The translations under genes were made by a program, and so were the position numbers. A DNA stretch of 17,003 nucleotides from JANDLT01 sp041743485 (GTDB lineage: Bacteria > Acidobacteriota > Blastocatellia > Pyrinomonadales > Pyrinomonadaceae), in assembly GCA_041743485.1 (NCBI GenBank), contig JBGTMR010000374.1:1-17003 (forward strand), read 5' to 3'. Under the pieces are notes generated by a model. The model did not search any database. It was not told the origin of the DNA and worked only from the letters and a program-made list of their open reading frames with translations. Below, piece by piece: positions 1 to 6,935 of the stretch. Position 1 is the first letter of the stretch. Every line of letters starts with the position of its first letter.

Positions 1-141
1 ACCTCGGTCACCTCAGCCGTAGTTGGACTTCTGCAGTTCGCCACAATCGTCGGCTAGAAGGCTGAGGTGGGAGAAGTGTGCCTACTCATCGGTAGGTCAA
101 GCGAAGCCCAACCTTTTTACACTTTGTCGGAACATCTATTG
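1..141. repeat. Left copy of 141-bp exact terminal inverted repeat
   Basis: Bases 1-141 are the exact reverse complement of 16863-17003; the match stops at base 142 (g here, t in the other copy). The repeat has internal structure: a 10-bp inverted pair at 9-18 and 60-69 (cacctcagcc / ggctgaggtg), and a smaller hairpin, cctac/gtagg, around 80-95. No protein of recognisable family is encoded. The outer boundary coincides with the window end, so the true repeat probably continues outside. The inner boundary, where the copies diverge, is probably the real edge of a mobile element or other repeat. I could not identify the family. Confidence 0.9.
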
Positions 142-514
142 GTTGATGACCCGAGTGTTGGCTGGAAGTGCCAATTTAACAAACACGAAAGCCAAAGTGA
201 AGCCGCGTCGCCTTTACACAAATGTTCCAAATACTGCCTTTGTGTCGAAATAATTACTGATTTCTGACGCCCATCAAAATAAGCTAAAATCACCTTGATT
301 TGTTGAGTTTCTGAAGCTACAAATCTAGGGGTTTTCTGGCACCCCTTCTTCCCTGCTCTTATGCCGCCAAAGAAATCGTCGCCTTTACGAGTCGGTGCTT
401 ACGCCTGCGTCTCAATGTACGACCGACAGACTTTGCCTTTACAGAAGCGGAAGAGGAGCGAGTAGGTGAAGAGTCGCAGACTTGACCTCGTGCATGAGTG
501 AGTAGGGGTACGAT
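142..514. other. Gene-free stretch between the terminal repeat and the DoxX-like pseudogene
   Basis: No reading frame here resembles a protein family I know; the two short overlapping frames in 23-267 mostly read through the terminal repeat. A weak hairpin lies near 330-350 (aggggt / acccct, 8-base loop) without a clear T-run. The stretch is AT-richer than the genes around it, which would fit intergenic or decayed mobile DNA. Nothing else is supported. Confidence 0.5.
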
Positions 515-972
515 GTGCCACGGACAAGACAAGCGAACGAAATACCGGACGCAGGCGTCGATGTCGTGCCGGATCGCCAGTTGGCTTACGCGATTCTACG
601 CTTTATATTCGGCGTCAATTTCCTGATGCACGGCGCGACGTGGATACTCTCCGGTGTCATGGAGTTCAGTTCAGGGATGGTCAGACAATTCACCGAAACA
701 TTGCTGCCGCCCGTGATGGTGCAAGCCTTCGGCACGATGCTGCCGTTCGTCGAAGCCGCGCCCGGCGTGCTGCTCATCGCAGGCTTGTCCACGCGCCCGA
801 CGCTCGTGGCGGGCGGTGCGGCTTGATGGCTGCGCTCACGTTCGGCACGGCACGGCGAAGCGAGTGGGACACGCTCAGCACACAACTCATCTACTCGGTG
901 GTTAATTACCGGCTCTTGGCGAACAGAAGCTACAACCACTACTCGCTCGACGCGATTTTAAGAAAGCGTTGA
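515..972 (+). pseudogene. DoxX-like membrane protein, frameshifted
   Basis: Two frames join to make one DoxX-like protein of about 150 residues. The first runs from a GTG at 515 to a TGA at 824-826 and contains the helix segment RFIFGVNFLMHGATWILSG and the loop PFVEAAPGVLLIAGL, both in DoxX-type positions. The second frame continues without a gap as LMAALTFGT... and ends with YNHYSLDAILRKR at 972, the expected C-terminus. The shift lies near 811-823, in a GC-rich run, and equals one extra or two missing bases. Charged substitutions in the second half (TARRSEW, VVNYRLL), where hydrophobic residues are expected, suggest genuine decay and not only a sequencing error. DoxX-like proteins are small four-helix membrane proteins linked to quinone or thiol redox; the exact role of this one is unknown. 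Confidence 0.75.
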
Positions 973-1440
973 AGCGCAATCATGAAAGAGTCATGCCTGC
1001 CGCTCAGGTGACCGCCATGCTGTCGTTTGTCACCCGTCACGGGTGCTTCGTCAGAAATCGCGGCGGGCGGGGCAGCCTTCTAAACAGTGAGGCGCAACTA
1101 ACGCGACATTAGCGAAGGGAGCAGCGGTCAAAGTATCATGTCGCCGAAAAGAATAATCGAAGTCACCAAACGCCGCGAGCGGGGGCGTGGAGTGATGCCG
1201 GAGCAAAGCGTGGAGCCGCGGAGCGCGCCGACGGCACACGGAAGGTCACAGGAAATCGGGTGCGACGTGAAAGCCCCCATCGTCGGGTGGGTTGATGAGT
1301 TCCGGCGGAAGCGGCAAGGCGAGAGCGCACGCGCCGCCAACCATCTGTTTTCGTAAGCCATCCGTTCGCCTCACCCGCAGTCGGCATGATGGCGACGAAC
1401 GAATCGAGTCTTAACTTTACAATCAAGGAGTGCAGGAGCA
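973..1440. other. Intergenic region with a 15-bp palindrome
   Basis: No convincing gene lies here; the short frames on both strands look like out-of-frame readings of GC-rich DNA. A near-perfect palindrome, CACCCGTCACGGGTG at 1031-1045 (7-bp arms around one base), could be an operator or part of a terminator after the DoxX-like gene, but no T-run follows. Close to the end, an AGGAG-type ribosome binding site just before 1441 belongs to the DUF6152 gene. A TTTACAAT-like -10 lies a little upstream of it without a clear -35. Confidence 0.4.
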
Positions 1441-1824
1441 ATGCAGAGAAGGACATTACATATTACGCAGAAATGGACGGTTGCCATCATCGTCATAGGC
1501 ATCGCCTTCGTCGGCACGGCGCTCGCCCATCACGGCTGGAGCGAGTATGACGCGAACAAGACGATGAACTTGACCGGCGTGATACGCGAGTACGGCTACG
1601 ATAACCCGCACGGAGTAGTGCGGCTGCAAGCGGAGGGCGAAGGTGGCAAGACGTGGCTCGTCGTGCTCGCGCCGCCCGCGCGCATGGATCGGCGCGGACT
1701 CGCGCGCGAGATGCTCAAAGCCGGGACGACCGCGACGGTCGTCGGCTACCCGCACCGCAAGAACGGCGACGAGATGCGCGCCGAGCGCATCCGCATCGCT
1801 GATAAAATCGTCGAGCTACGCTGA
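1441..1824 (+). CDS. Secreted DUF6152 family protein
   Basis: A 127-residue exported protein. The N-terminus has basic residues followed by a hydrophobic stretch (WTVAIIVIGIAFVGTALA), and predicted cleavage after ALA leaves a mature protein starting HHGWSEYD. The AHHGWS start, the segment LTGVIREYGYDNPHG, the APPARMDRRGL motif and the VVGYPHRKNGDEMRAERI block are the hallmarks of DUF6152. These are small periplasmic beta-rich proteins of unknown function; the His-His pair at the mature N-terminus could bind metal, which is inference only. Start: ATG at 1441 with a good purine-rich ribosome binding site. Its TGA (1822-1824) overlaps the ATG of the next gene by one base, so the two are translationally coupled, fitting a periplasmic/membrane pair acting together. 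Confidence 0.85.
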   Translation: MQRRTLHITQKWTVAIIVIGIAFVGTALAHHGWSEYDANKTMNLTGVIREYGYDNPHGVVRLQAEGEGGKTWLVVLAPPARMDRRGLAREMLKAGTTATVVGYPHRKNGDEMRAERIRIADKIVELR

Positions 1825-2315
1825 TGCAAGCGGATGCGGCAGGCTGGCTCTCATGGTTGGAGAGTGCCGCGCTCGCCGTGTGGGTGCGTGAGTCTTCACT
1901 ACTCTACCCGGCAATCGAGACGGCACATATCTTAGGCTTCGTCGTCCTCGTCGGCGCGGCGATGATGTTCGACTTGCGTCTGCTCGGCTTTGCGCGAACG
2001 TTGCCGGTGACGGAGGCGGCGCGTCATCTGCTTCGATGGTCGCGCCTGAGCCTGCTGCTCGTCGCGCCGACCGGATTCATGCTCTTTATGACGCAAGCGA
2101 CGGAGATGTGGGCGAATCCCGTCTTTCAGGTGAAACTCCTGTTGATCGCGCTCGCCGGGTTCAACGCGCTGGTATTCCACCTTCGGTCTTACAGAAGAGT
2201 CGAAGCGTGGAACCAACAGACGGCGACACCCGCCGGAGCGAAACTCGCCGCCGTCTTTTCGCTCGCGCTGTGGACAAGTGTCATTACGTGCGGGCGTTTC
2301 CTCGCTTACTACTGA
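1824..2315 (+). CDS. Integral membrane protein, DUF6644-like
   Basis: A 163-residue membrane protein with about four hydrophobic segments: roughly residues 30-55 (YPAIETAHILGFVVLVGAAM), 72-92 (SRLSLLLVAPTGFMLFM), 103-120 (VKLLLIALAGFNALVF) and 143-162 at the C-terminus. The N-terminal region with WLESAALAVWVRES and the ETAHILGF motif resemble the DUF6644 family, whose function is unknown; the conserved His in the first helix hints at a cofactor or metal ligand. It starts inside the stop codon of the DUF6152 gene (TGATG overlap), so it is expected to be made from the same mRNA by termination-reinitiation. Assignment to DUF6644 is from memory of the pattern; that it is a membrane protein is clear. 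Confidence 0.75.
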   Translation: MQADAAGWLSWLESAALAVWVRESSLLYPAIETAHILGFVVLVGAAMMFDLRLLGFARTLPVTEAARHLLRWSRLSLLLVAPTGFMLFMTQATEMWANPVFQVKLLLIALAGFNALVFHLRSYRRVEAWNQQTATPAGAKLAAVFSLALWTSVITCGRFLAYY

Positions 2316-2376
2316 AAACACGAACGACTCTTCTCACTCTGTGTACCTGTACTGAGATGGTCAAATGAAAATCTTG

Positions 2377-2506
2377 GGACTTACGCAAAGAATAAAGAGA
2401 TTAACCACAGATACACACGGATTGAAGTTGAAGCACAAAGAAAGAGAAATAAATCTGCATTCATCGGTGTTCATCGGTGGCTTATGTTCGGCTTTTGCGT
2501 AAGTCC
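2377..2506. mobile_element. MITE-like element, 130 bp
   Basis: The ends are perfect 13-bp inverted repeats: ggacttacgcaaa at 2377-2389 and tttgcgtaagtcc at 2494-2506. The interior is AT-rich and non-coding. It contains accacagatacacacgg and catcggtgttcatcggtgg, a kind of sequence often found in dispersed non-coding repeats. There is no transposase, so it would have to be mobilised by an element elsewhere with matching ends. No clear target duplication is seen. It sits between the DUF6644-like gene and the glycine-rich protein gene and may carry part of the latter's upstream region. Confidence 0.65.
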
Positions 2507-2568
2507 TAATCTTAAATTCCATAATCCATTTAGAAAACCTACAGCAACACTCTACAAGGAGAAAACCG

Positions 2569-3201
2569 ATGGGCATCTTGGACAACATACTCGGACGCGA
2601 TGAAGAGCCGGAGGCACAGCGAAGGACGACGGCGAGCAGTACTTCATCGGGCAATCAATCAGTTGAAAATTCTGCCGACGAGCAGGCTCTGGCGCGTTAC
2701 CGCTATATGCTGCGAACTGCCCCGCCCGAAACAATCGAGCAGGCGCACGCCGAAGCGTTCGCTAAATTAACATCGGAGCAACGCCGGATGGTATTACAGC
2801 AATTGAACCAATCTGCACCGGAAGCCGAACGTGCGGCGAAAGACGATCCACAGTCGCTGGCGCGAGCCGCAACGCGCGCCGAAGTTCGTCAACCCGGCAC
2901 GATGGAACGGACATTCGGCAGCATGGGTGGCGGTATGGGCATGGGCGGCATGATGGCGGGCAGTTTCCTGTCGAGCATCGCGGGCGTCGTGGTGGGAAGT
3001 GCCATCGCGCAATCATTCTTCGGCGGCTCCGGCTTCTTCGGCAATGAAGGTGACGGCGGTCACGACGCGGGCGCGAATGATAATCAAAGCGCGGGCGATG
3101 AATCGATGGCAGAAACCGGCGGCGAGATGGATGCGGGCGACGTTGGCGGCGATTTCGGCGGTGATGTAGGCGGCGATTTCGGCGGCGGCTTCGACATCTA
3201 A
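2569..3201 (+). CDS. Glycine-rich protein of unknown function
   Basis: A 210-residue protein. Residues 1-9 (MGILDNILG) resemble the start of YidB/DUF937-type proteins. Residues about 40-85 form a charged helical region (ALARYRYMLRTAPPETIEQ, then FAKLTSEQRRMVLQQLNQ). A glycine/methionine-rich stretch (GSMGGGMGMGGMM) leads into one glycine-zipper-like hydrophobic segment (SFLSSIAGVVVGSAIAQSFF). The tail is acidic and glycine-rich and repeats VGGDFGGD. The combination suggests a membrane- or envelope-associated protein with a disordered acidic C-terminus. ATG at 2569 has an AAGGAG site about ten bases upstream. The next gene starts 12 bases after its stop, so they are probably co-transcribed. 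I recognise no specific function. Confidence 0.7.
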   Translation: MGILDNILGRDEEPEAQRRTTASSTSSGNQSVENSADEQALARYRYMLRTAPPETIEQAHAEAFAKLTSEQRRMVLQQLNQSAPEAERAAKDDPQSLARAATRAEVRQPGTMERTFGSMGGGMGMGGMMAGSFLSSIAGVVVGSAIAQSFFGGSGFFGNEGDGGHDAGANDNQSAGDESMAETGGEMDAGDVGGDFGGDVGGDFGGGFDI

Positions 3202-3213
3202 AAAGCGTGTAGC

Positions 3214-4272
3214 ATGGACAAACACATTCTCACCCGACGATATGCGCGCATGTTGTCTGCTGATAGTTTCCGCGCGCTGATGTTCATCGCTCTTGTGGTG
3301 TTCGCCTTCACTTCCGCCGCTTCCGCTCAACAACCTTCTCGCACCGTCGGTTCGTGGCTTGATGCGCCGCCCGTCAATTGGAACAAAGGGATGGCGAGTG
3401 TGCCGCGAGCAATTTCAACCACACAGGGCGATGCCACACTCGTGCGAAGATGCCGTGAGACGACGCGCCTCCCGACGAACGTGGCTGAACGTGCGCTCAC
3501 GCGTCGCGGGTGGATGCTCTACGGCGCGGTGCAGTCGTTTGACCAAACGCGCGTCGTCACCGCACTCGCGGACTTCGACGGCGTATGTCGCCCGCTCCGG
3601 TTTCAGGCTTTCGTGTATTGGGAAGGAAGATACGCCGGAACGCTCGCGCCCGCCGCGATGAACTCGCGCACCGACGGTTCGCTCACAAACTTTCGACTCA
3701 GCAGCCCCGTGCGTATCACGGCGGAGTTCGCGCGCTACACGGGGCGTGACGCGCTCTGCTGTGCTTTCGCGCAGAGTACCGTCACTTATGAAGTCAAGCG
3801 CGACGACTTGCCGCTCGTTACTCCCGTCAACGTCGAAACCGCTCCGACATGTCAACCAATCGAAAGCGCGGATAGAGACAATGTTGATAACGCTCTGGCA
3901 AACAATTCTCCGACGACGAAGCGGCTTTCCGGTAGAAAGTGGAAGCTGACGGCGATCAGAGGCGTTACAATCGGCACGACGGGCGCGACAAACGCAGACG
4001 ATGCGCCCTACATCGAGTTCGACGGGGCGCAGCAAAGGGCGACCGGATCGGGCGGCTGCAATCGCTTCTCCGGCGGCTATAAGTTGGACGGTGGCAGCCT
4101 CAGGTTCTCGCCTATCGTCAGCACCAAGCGCGCTTGCGTCCGCGACGACCTCAACCGCATTGAGTCGGAGTTCTTGCAGTTGTTGGGCGAGGTAACGCGC
4201 TTCGAGATACAAGGCGACACGCTTCGATTATACGCAGGCGACAAGCAAGTTCTGTCTTTCGCGGGCGAGTGA
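3214..4272 (+). CDS. Secreted LppP/LprE-type plus META domain protein
   Basis: A 352-residue exported protein with a signal peptide (hydrophobic run ALMFIALVVFAFTSAASA, likely cleaved before QQPS near residue 39). Residues about 50-205 match the LppP/LprE lipoprotein-like domain: PPVNWNKGMASVPRA, RRGWMLYGAVQ, DGVCRPLRFQAFVYWEGRYAGTL (given here as separate blocks in that order) and the CC pair in DALCCAF. Residues about 240-350 form a META (HslJ-like) domain, with LSGRKWKLTAI, GSGGCNRFSGGY and FSPIVSTKRAC as its signatures. META domains occur in heat-inducible and motility-linked envelope proteins; the biochemical role is unknown. It probably shares an mRNA with the glycine-rich gene. There is no strong ribosome binding site before 3214, so an inner ATG (residue 13 or 23) cannot be ruled out. 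Confidence 0.85.
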   Translation: MDKHILTRRYARMLSADSFRALMFIALVVFAFTSAASAQQPSRTVGSWLDAPPVNWNKGMASVPRAISTTQGDATLVRRCRETTRLPTNVAERALTRRGWMLYGAVQSFDQTRVVTALADFDGVCRPLRFQAFVYWEGRYAGTLAPAAMNSRTDGSLTNFRLSSPVRITAEFARYTGRDALCCAFAQSTVTYEVKRDDLPLVTPVNVETAPTCQPIESADRDNVDNALANNSPTTKRLSGRKWKLTAIRGVTIGTTGATNADDAPYIEFDGAQQRATGSGGCNRFSGGYKLDGGSLRFSPIVSTKRACVRDDLNRIESEFLQLLGEVTRFEIQGDTLRLYAGDKQVLSFAGE

Positions 4273-4331
4273 CGATGTTGCAAGTCGGGACACGAGTCGG
4301 ACACTTGCGATCAAGCCTGTTCTCCCTCATC

Positions 4332-4607
4332 TCATACTCGCCGTCTGGTGAAGAGGCTGGTGACGGCGACGAAGAGTGCCGCGCCGATGATTGACCAGAT
4401 GACGGGAAACCGCGTCGTACCTACCGTGATGGCGAAGAACTCCGGCAATTGCAACGTGCGTGCTAACCACACCCCGACGAGCGCGCCGATAAAACCCAGC
4501 GCGATAGAGACGAGACATCCGCCGCGTGAGTAACCACTAATTGCTTGCCCTAAAGCACCGCACACGCCGGCGACAAGCAGCAACACCAACAAATCAATCA
4601 AAGTCAT
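4332..4607 (-). CDS. GlsB/YeaQ/YmgE family stress-response membrane protein
   Basis: A 91-residue three-helix membrane protein of the transglycosylase-associated family. It shows the glycine-rich helices and central motif of the family: MTLIDLLVLLLVAGVCGALG, then GGCLVSIALGFIGALVGVWLA, ending with an IIGAALFVAVTSL helix. The reading frame extends further upstream, but ATG at 4607 has the ribosome binding site AAAGGAG directly ahead and puts the first helix where the family has it. The gene converges on the META gene (stops 4272 and 4332). The sequence upstream, from about 4646, is already the end of a broken IS256-family element, so little of the native promoter remains. Family members are induced by envelope or acid stress in other bacteria; their biochemical role is unresolved. 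Confidence 0.85.
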   Translation of the reverse strand: MTLIDLLVLLLVAGVCGALGQAISGYSRGGCLVSIALGFIGALVGVWLARTLQLPEFFAITVGTTRFPVIWSIIGAALFVAVTSLFTRRRV

Positions 4608-4640
4608 TTCGTCGCTCCTTTCTGATCCTTCCCCACGCTT

Positions 4641-4678
4641 CGGGCGTGTCAATAATTTTGTGTAAGTAGCCGCATGAT
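4641..4678. repeat. Probable outer end of the broken IS256-family element
   Basis: Just past the stop codon of the transposase remnant lies tgtcaataattttgtgtaag. This is AT-rich terminal sequence of the kind seen at IS256-family ends (TTTACACAAAATTATTGACA-like when read outward). It marks the likely edge of the insertion, about 40 bases upstream of the glsB start. The matching end on the other side has been lost with the 5' part of the element. Confidence 0.5.
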
Positions 4679-5387
4679 TTAGAAGGCGGGCATCCGGTCT
4701 TCAAAGATAATCGCAAAGCGATTGAGTGCCGCTCTCCAGTCCTTGATCGGCATCGTCCATCTCGCCGTGACGCAGGCGAAGCGCGAGGTAGAGCAGCTTC
4801 ATCGCGGCTTCGTCGGTCGGAAAAGAACCTCTGTTTTTAATGATCTTTCGCAGTGATATATTCACACTCTCGACGGCGTTAGTGGTGTAGATGACCCGGC
4901 GTATCTCTTCCGGGTAAGCGAGAAACGGGACGAGGCGTTCCCAGTTGCGCTGCCATGACTAGCTGATGGTCGGGTACTTCGCGTCCCACTTTTCAGCAAA
5001 CTCGGAGAGCCTTAGTTCAGCTTCGACGCGCGTCGACGCGCGATAGATTTTCTGTAAATCACCGGCGACTTCCTTGCGTTCTTTGTAGCCGACGAAGTTC
5101 AGCGAATGCCTAACCATATGCACGATGCAAAGCTGGACTTGCGCGTTTGGGAACACGGTTTCTATCGCTTCGGGGAAACCTTTGAGTCCGTCCACGCACG
5201 CGATGATGACATCTTTAACTCCACGATTCTTCAACTCCGTGACGATTTGCAACCATAGCTTCGCGCCTTCGGTCTGACCGAGCCATAATCCTAACACCTC
5301 TTTGTTTCCGGCAAGCGTGACACCGATTGCCAAGTGAACCGCTTTACTTACAACGTGTGCGCCATCACGAATCTTCACCTGAATGAG
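4679..5387 (-). pseudogene. IS256 (mutator) family transposase, 3' part, broken
   Basis: This is the C-terminal two-thirds of an IS256-type DDE transposase. The first readable residues, QVKIRDGAHVVSKAV, belong after the first catalytic Asp. They are followed by ACVDGLKGFPEAIETVFPNA, QLCIVHMVRHSL and KYPTIS. Translation then meets a TAG at 4959-4961, in a place where Gln or Arg is usual. Beyond it the same frame continues as SWQRNWERLVPFLAYPEEIR, TTNAVESVNISLRK and LYLALR. A one-base shift near 4770-4778 then leads to RWTMPIKDWRAALNRF and IIFEDRMPAF, ending at TAA 4679-4681. The 5' third is missing because IS6-family sequence begins at about 5382-5387. It cannot make an active enzyme. Confidence 0.9.
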
Positions 5388-5580
5388 CCGCTTTCAACGT
5401 CTGCAAACCGAGCGAGGATGAACAATGAAGCGCAACACAAACCCGTTCAAGTGGCGACACTTTGAACCTCAAATCATACTGTTATGCGTGCGGTGATACT
5501 GCCGTTATCAGCTTTCATATCGTAACTTAGCAGAGATGATGCGCGAACGCGGGCTTGAAGTCCATCACTCCACGATCTAC
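5382..5580 (+). pseudogene. IS6-family transposase, 5' fragment
   Basis: ATG at 5425 begins MKRNTNPFKWRHFEPQIIL, the N-terminus of an IS6-family transposase. A TGA at 5494-5496 stands where the family has Trp. Beyond it the frame reads YCRYQLSYRNLAEMMRERGL and EVHHSTIY, then homology stops at 5580 and the catalytic domain is absent. Upstream, aatgagccgctttc (5382-5395) is shared with the second copy at 16310-16323 at almost the same distance from the ATG (43 and 44 bases), so the homology includes the untranslated leader. The fragment cuts the IS256-family gene on its left. Both IS6 copies point the same way. Confidence 0.9.
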
Positions 5581-5816
5581 GTTAAAAGCACTCGACGACA
5601 TTTGATGCCTCAAGCTAATCTTTGTAACACATCCGTGCAAAGTCAGGTGAGGTGTTGGACACGAGTACATGCGAACGCGCCATCCGCGATTAGCCGCACT
5701 CGGAATATAACGAGCCGCTTGCGGTATATATCATTCAGTAGGCAATAACGTGTCTAAAACTTTATGACCGACTTGGAGCGTCAACGCTCCGCATTATTGA
5801 GGAGGGTATTTGAATT
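5581..5816. other. Junction DNA and msrA leader
   Basis: After the IS6 fragment ends there is no recognisable gene until 5817. At 5775-5790 is a compact hairpin (GGAGCG, TCAA loop, CGCTCC) in what would be the 5' leader of msrA. It is not followed by a T-run, so it is not an obvious terminator; it may be a leader structure or a leftover terminator stem. A GGAGGG ribosome binding site occupies 5801-5806, ten bases before the msrA ATG. The AT-rich segment around 5725-5765 is the best place for a promoter, but I see no convincing -35/-10 pair. Confidence 0.45.
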
Positions 5817-6485
5817 ATGTCCAACTATCTCAGTCTGATTCTTGTCGTCTGCGTCCTTTCGATTGCGCTGGCTTGCAATGCAGTTACCGACGTTTCTGCC
5901 GGTGTGACAATCCCTGACCCGGCTGTTCCCGCTCCGCTTTCAACCGCCAAAAGCGAGCAACTCGCCGTTTTTGCCGGAGGCTGTTTCTGGGGCGTTGAAG
6001 CGGTGTTTGAGCACGTCAAAGGAGTCACCGACGTTACCTCCGGGTACTCGGGCGGAGACGCCAAGACCGCTAATTACGAAGCGGTCAGTGAAGGCGACAC
6101 CGGACACGCCGAAGCGGTACGCATCACTTACGATTCGTCTCAAGTTTCGTATGAACAACTTCTCAAGATTTTCTTTTCCGTCGCACATGACCCGACCGAG
6201 TTGAATCGGCAGGGACCCGATACCGGTACGCAGTATCGTTCCGCAATCTTTTACACTGACGCGAATCAAAAGCGCATCGCGCAGGCTTACATCGCTCAAC
6301 TAGATCAAGCCAAAGTTTACAAGCGACCGATTGTCACACAAGTCGTCGCACTCGATTCTTACTACGAGGCTGAAGGCTATCATCAAGATTATCTTGTCAA
6401 TCATCCGAACGAGCCTTACATCGTGATGCACGACCAGCCGAAGGTTGCAAACCTTCGCAAGCAGTTCTCCGAGTTGTACAAGTAA
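5817..6485 (+). CDS. msrA: Peptide-methionine (S)-S-oxide reductase, lipoprotein form
   Basis: A 222-residue MsrA that reduces methionine-S-sulfoxide in oxidised proteins back to methionine. The catalytic motif GGCFWG places the nucleophile at Cys56. YSGGDAKTANYEAVSEG, TGHAEAV, HDPTELNRQGPDTGTQYRS and YHQDYL are all conserved active-site or fold elements. Residues 1-20 form a signal sequence ending in LSIALAC, which looks like a lipobox with Cys20 lipidated, so the enzyme is probably tethered outside the cytoplasm. No cysteine follows Cys56, so it has no resolving Cys and must be recycled by an external thiol donor; thioredoxin-like proteins are encoded in this window. Start: ATG with GGAGGG at ten bases. 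It may form an operon with the next gene, 70 bases on. Confidence 0.95.
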   Translation: MSNYLSLILVVCVLSIALACNAVTDVSAGVTIPDPAVPAPLSTAKSEQLAVFAGGCFWGVEAVFEHVKGVTDVTSGYSGGDAKTANYEAVSEGDTGHAEAVRITYDSSQVSYEQLLKIFFSVAHDPTELNRQGPDTGTQYRSAIFYTDANQKRIAQAYIAQLDQAKVYKRPIVTQVVALDSYYEAEGYHQDYLVNHPNEPYIVMHDQPKVANLRKQFSELYK

Positions 6486-6555
6486 ATATGGCGAATAGCG
6501 AAATCGCTTCGTACCAAGCGGCAAGCCAGACGCAGATTATTCAGGAGACAAGACG

Positions 6556-6921
6556 ATGTGGTGGGATGCGATCCAGCAATGGTTCTTCGGTCTGGGGAAG
6601 CAGTATGGCGTCAACCCGATTATCTTCGGCGCGATCTACGTCGGTGCGATTCCGCTCTTCACGCTCTCAATCGCGTGGCTCGTGCGTAATCTGCGCCGTA
6701 AAAAATCAATCATCCTGCCGATGCTGTGCGCCGGTTTCTGCTTCACGTCCGCATACCTTTACCTCATCGTCGTCGGCATGAACGTGCCGCTTTGGGTGTA
6801 CCTCTTGATCGCGGGGATGGTACTGATCGGGATTTATTCGACAATCAAGAAAGTGCGCGCGCAGTTGGCGATGCCTGACGCGAAAACTGACGATAAGCCT
6901 TCGCAGATTCCACAAAGCTGA
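6556..6921 (+). CDS. Small conserved membrane protein of unknown function
   Basis: A 121-residue protein with about three hydrophobic segments (around residues 22-42, PIIFGAIYVGAIPLFTLSIA; 52-74, LPMLCAGFCFTSAYLYLIVV; 78-95, PLWVYLLIAGMVLIGIY) and a polar C-terminal tail. Positive residues LRRKK after the first helix suggest that this loop is cytoplasmic. The opening MWWDAIQQWFFGLG and the pattern as a whole look like a conserved bacterial family, but I know no function. AGGAG at 6543-6547 supports ATG 6556. The flavoprotein-like start at 6936 follows 14 bases after the stop; if that partner was once intact, this protein may have served a membrane-associated oxidoreductase. Confidence 0.8.
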   Translation: MWWDAIQQWFFGLGKQYGVNPIIFGAIYVGAIPLFTLSIAWLVRNLRRKKSIILPMLCAGFCFTSAYLYLIVVGMNVPLWVYLLIAGMVLIGIYSTIKKVRAQLAMPDAKTDDKPSQIPQS

Positions 6922-6935
6922 CGGAGGTAGCAAGG

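Noticed and set aside
1..141. Group II intron end or transposon-encoded guide RNA
   Set aside because: No domain V-like hairpin, no intron start sequence, and no reverse transcriptase or TnpB-type gene is visible in the window.
1138..1356. 72-residue plus-strand frame before the DUF6152 gene
   Set aside because: No ribosome binding site, no family pattern, and similar-sized frames occur on the opposite strand over the same bases.
3415..4212. Minus-strand frame of 265 codons opposite the META gene
   Set aside because: No recognisable motif; the opposite strand carries two clear domains and a signal peptide.
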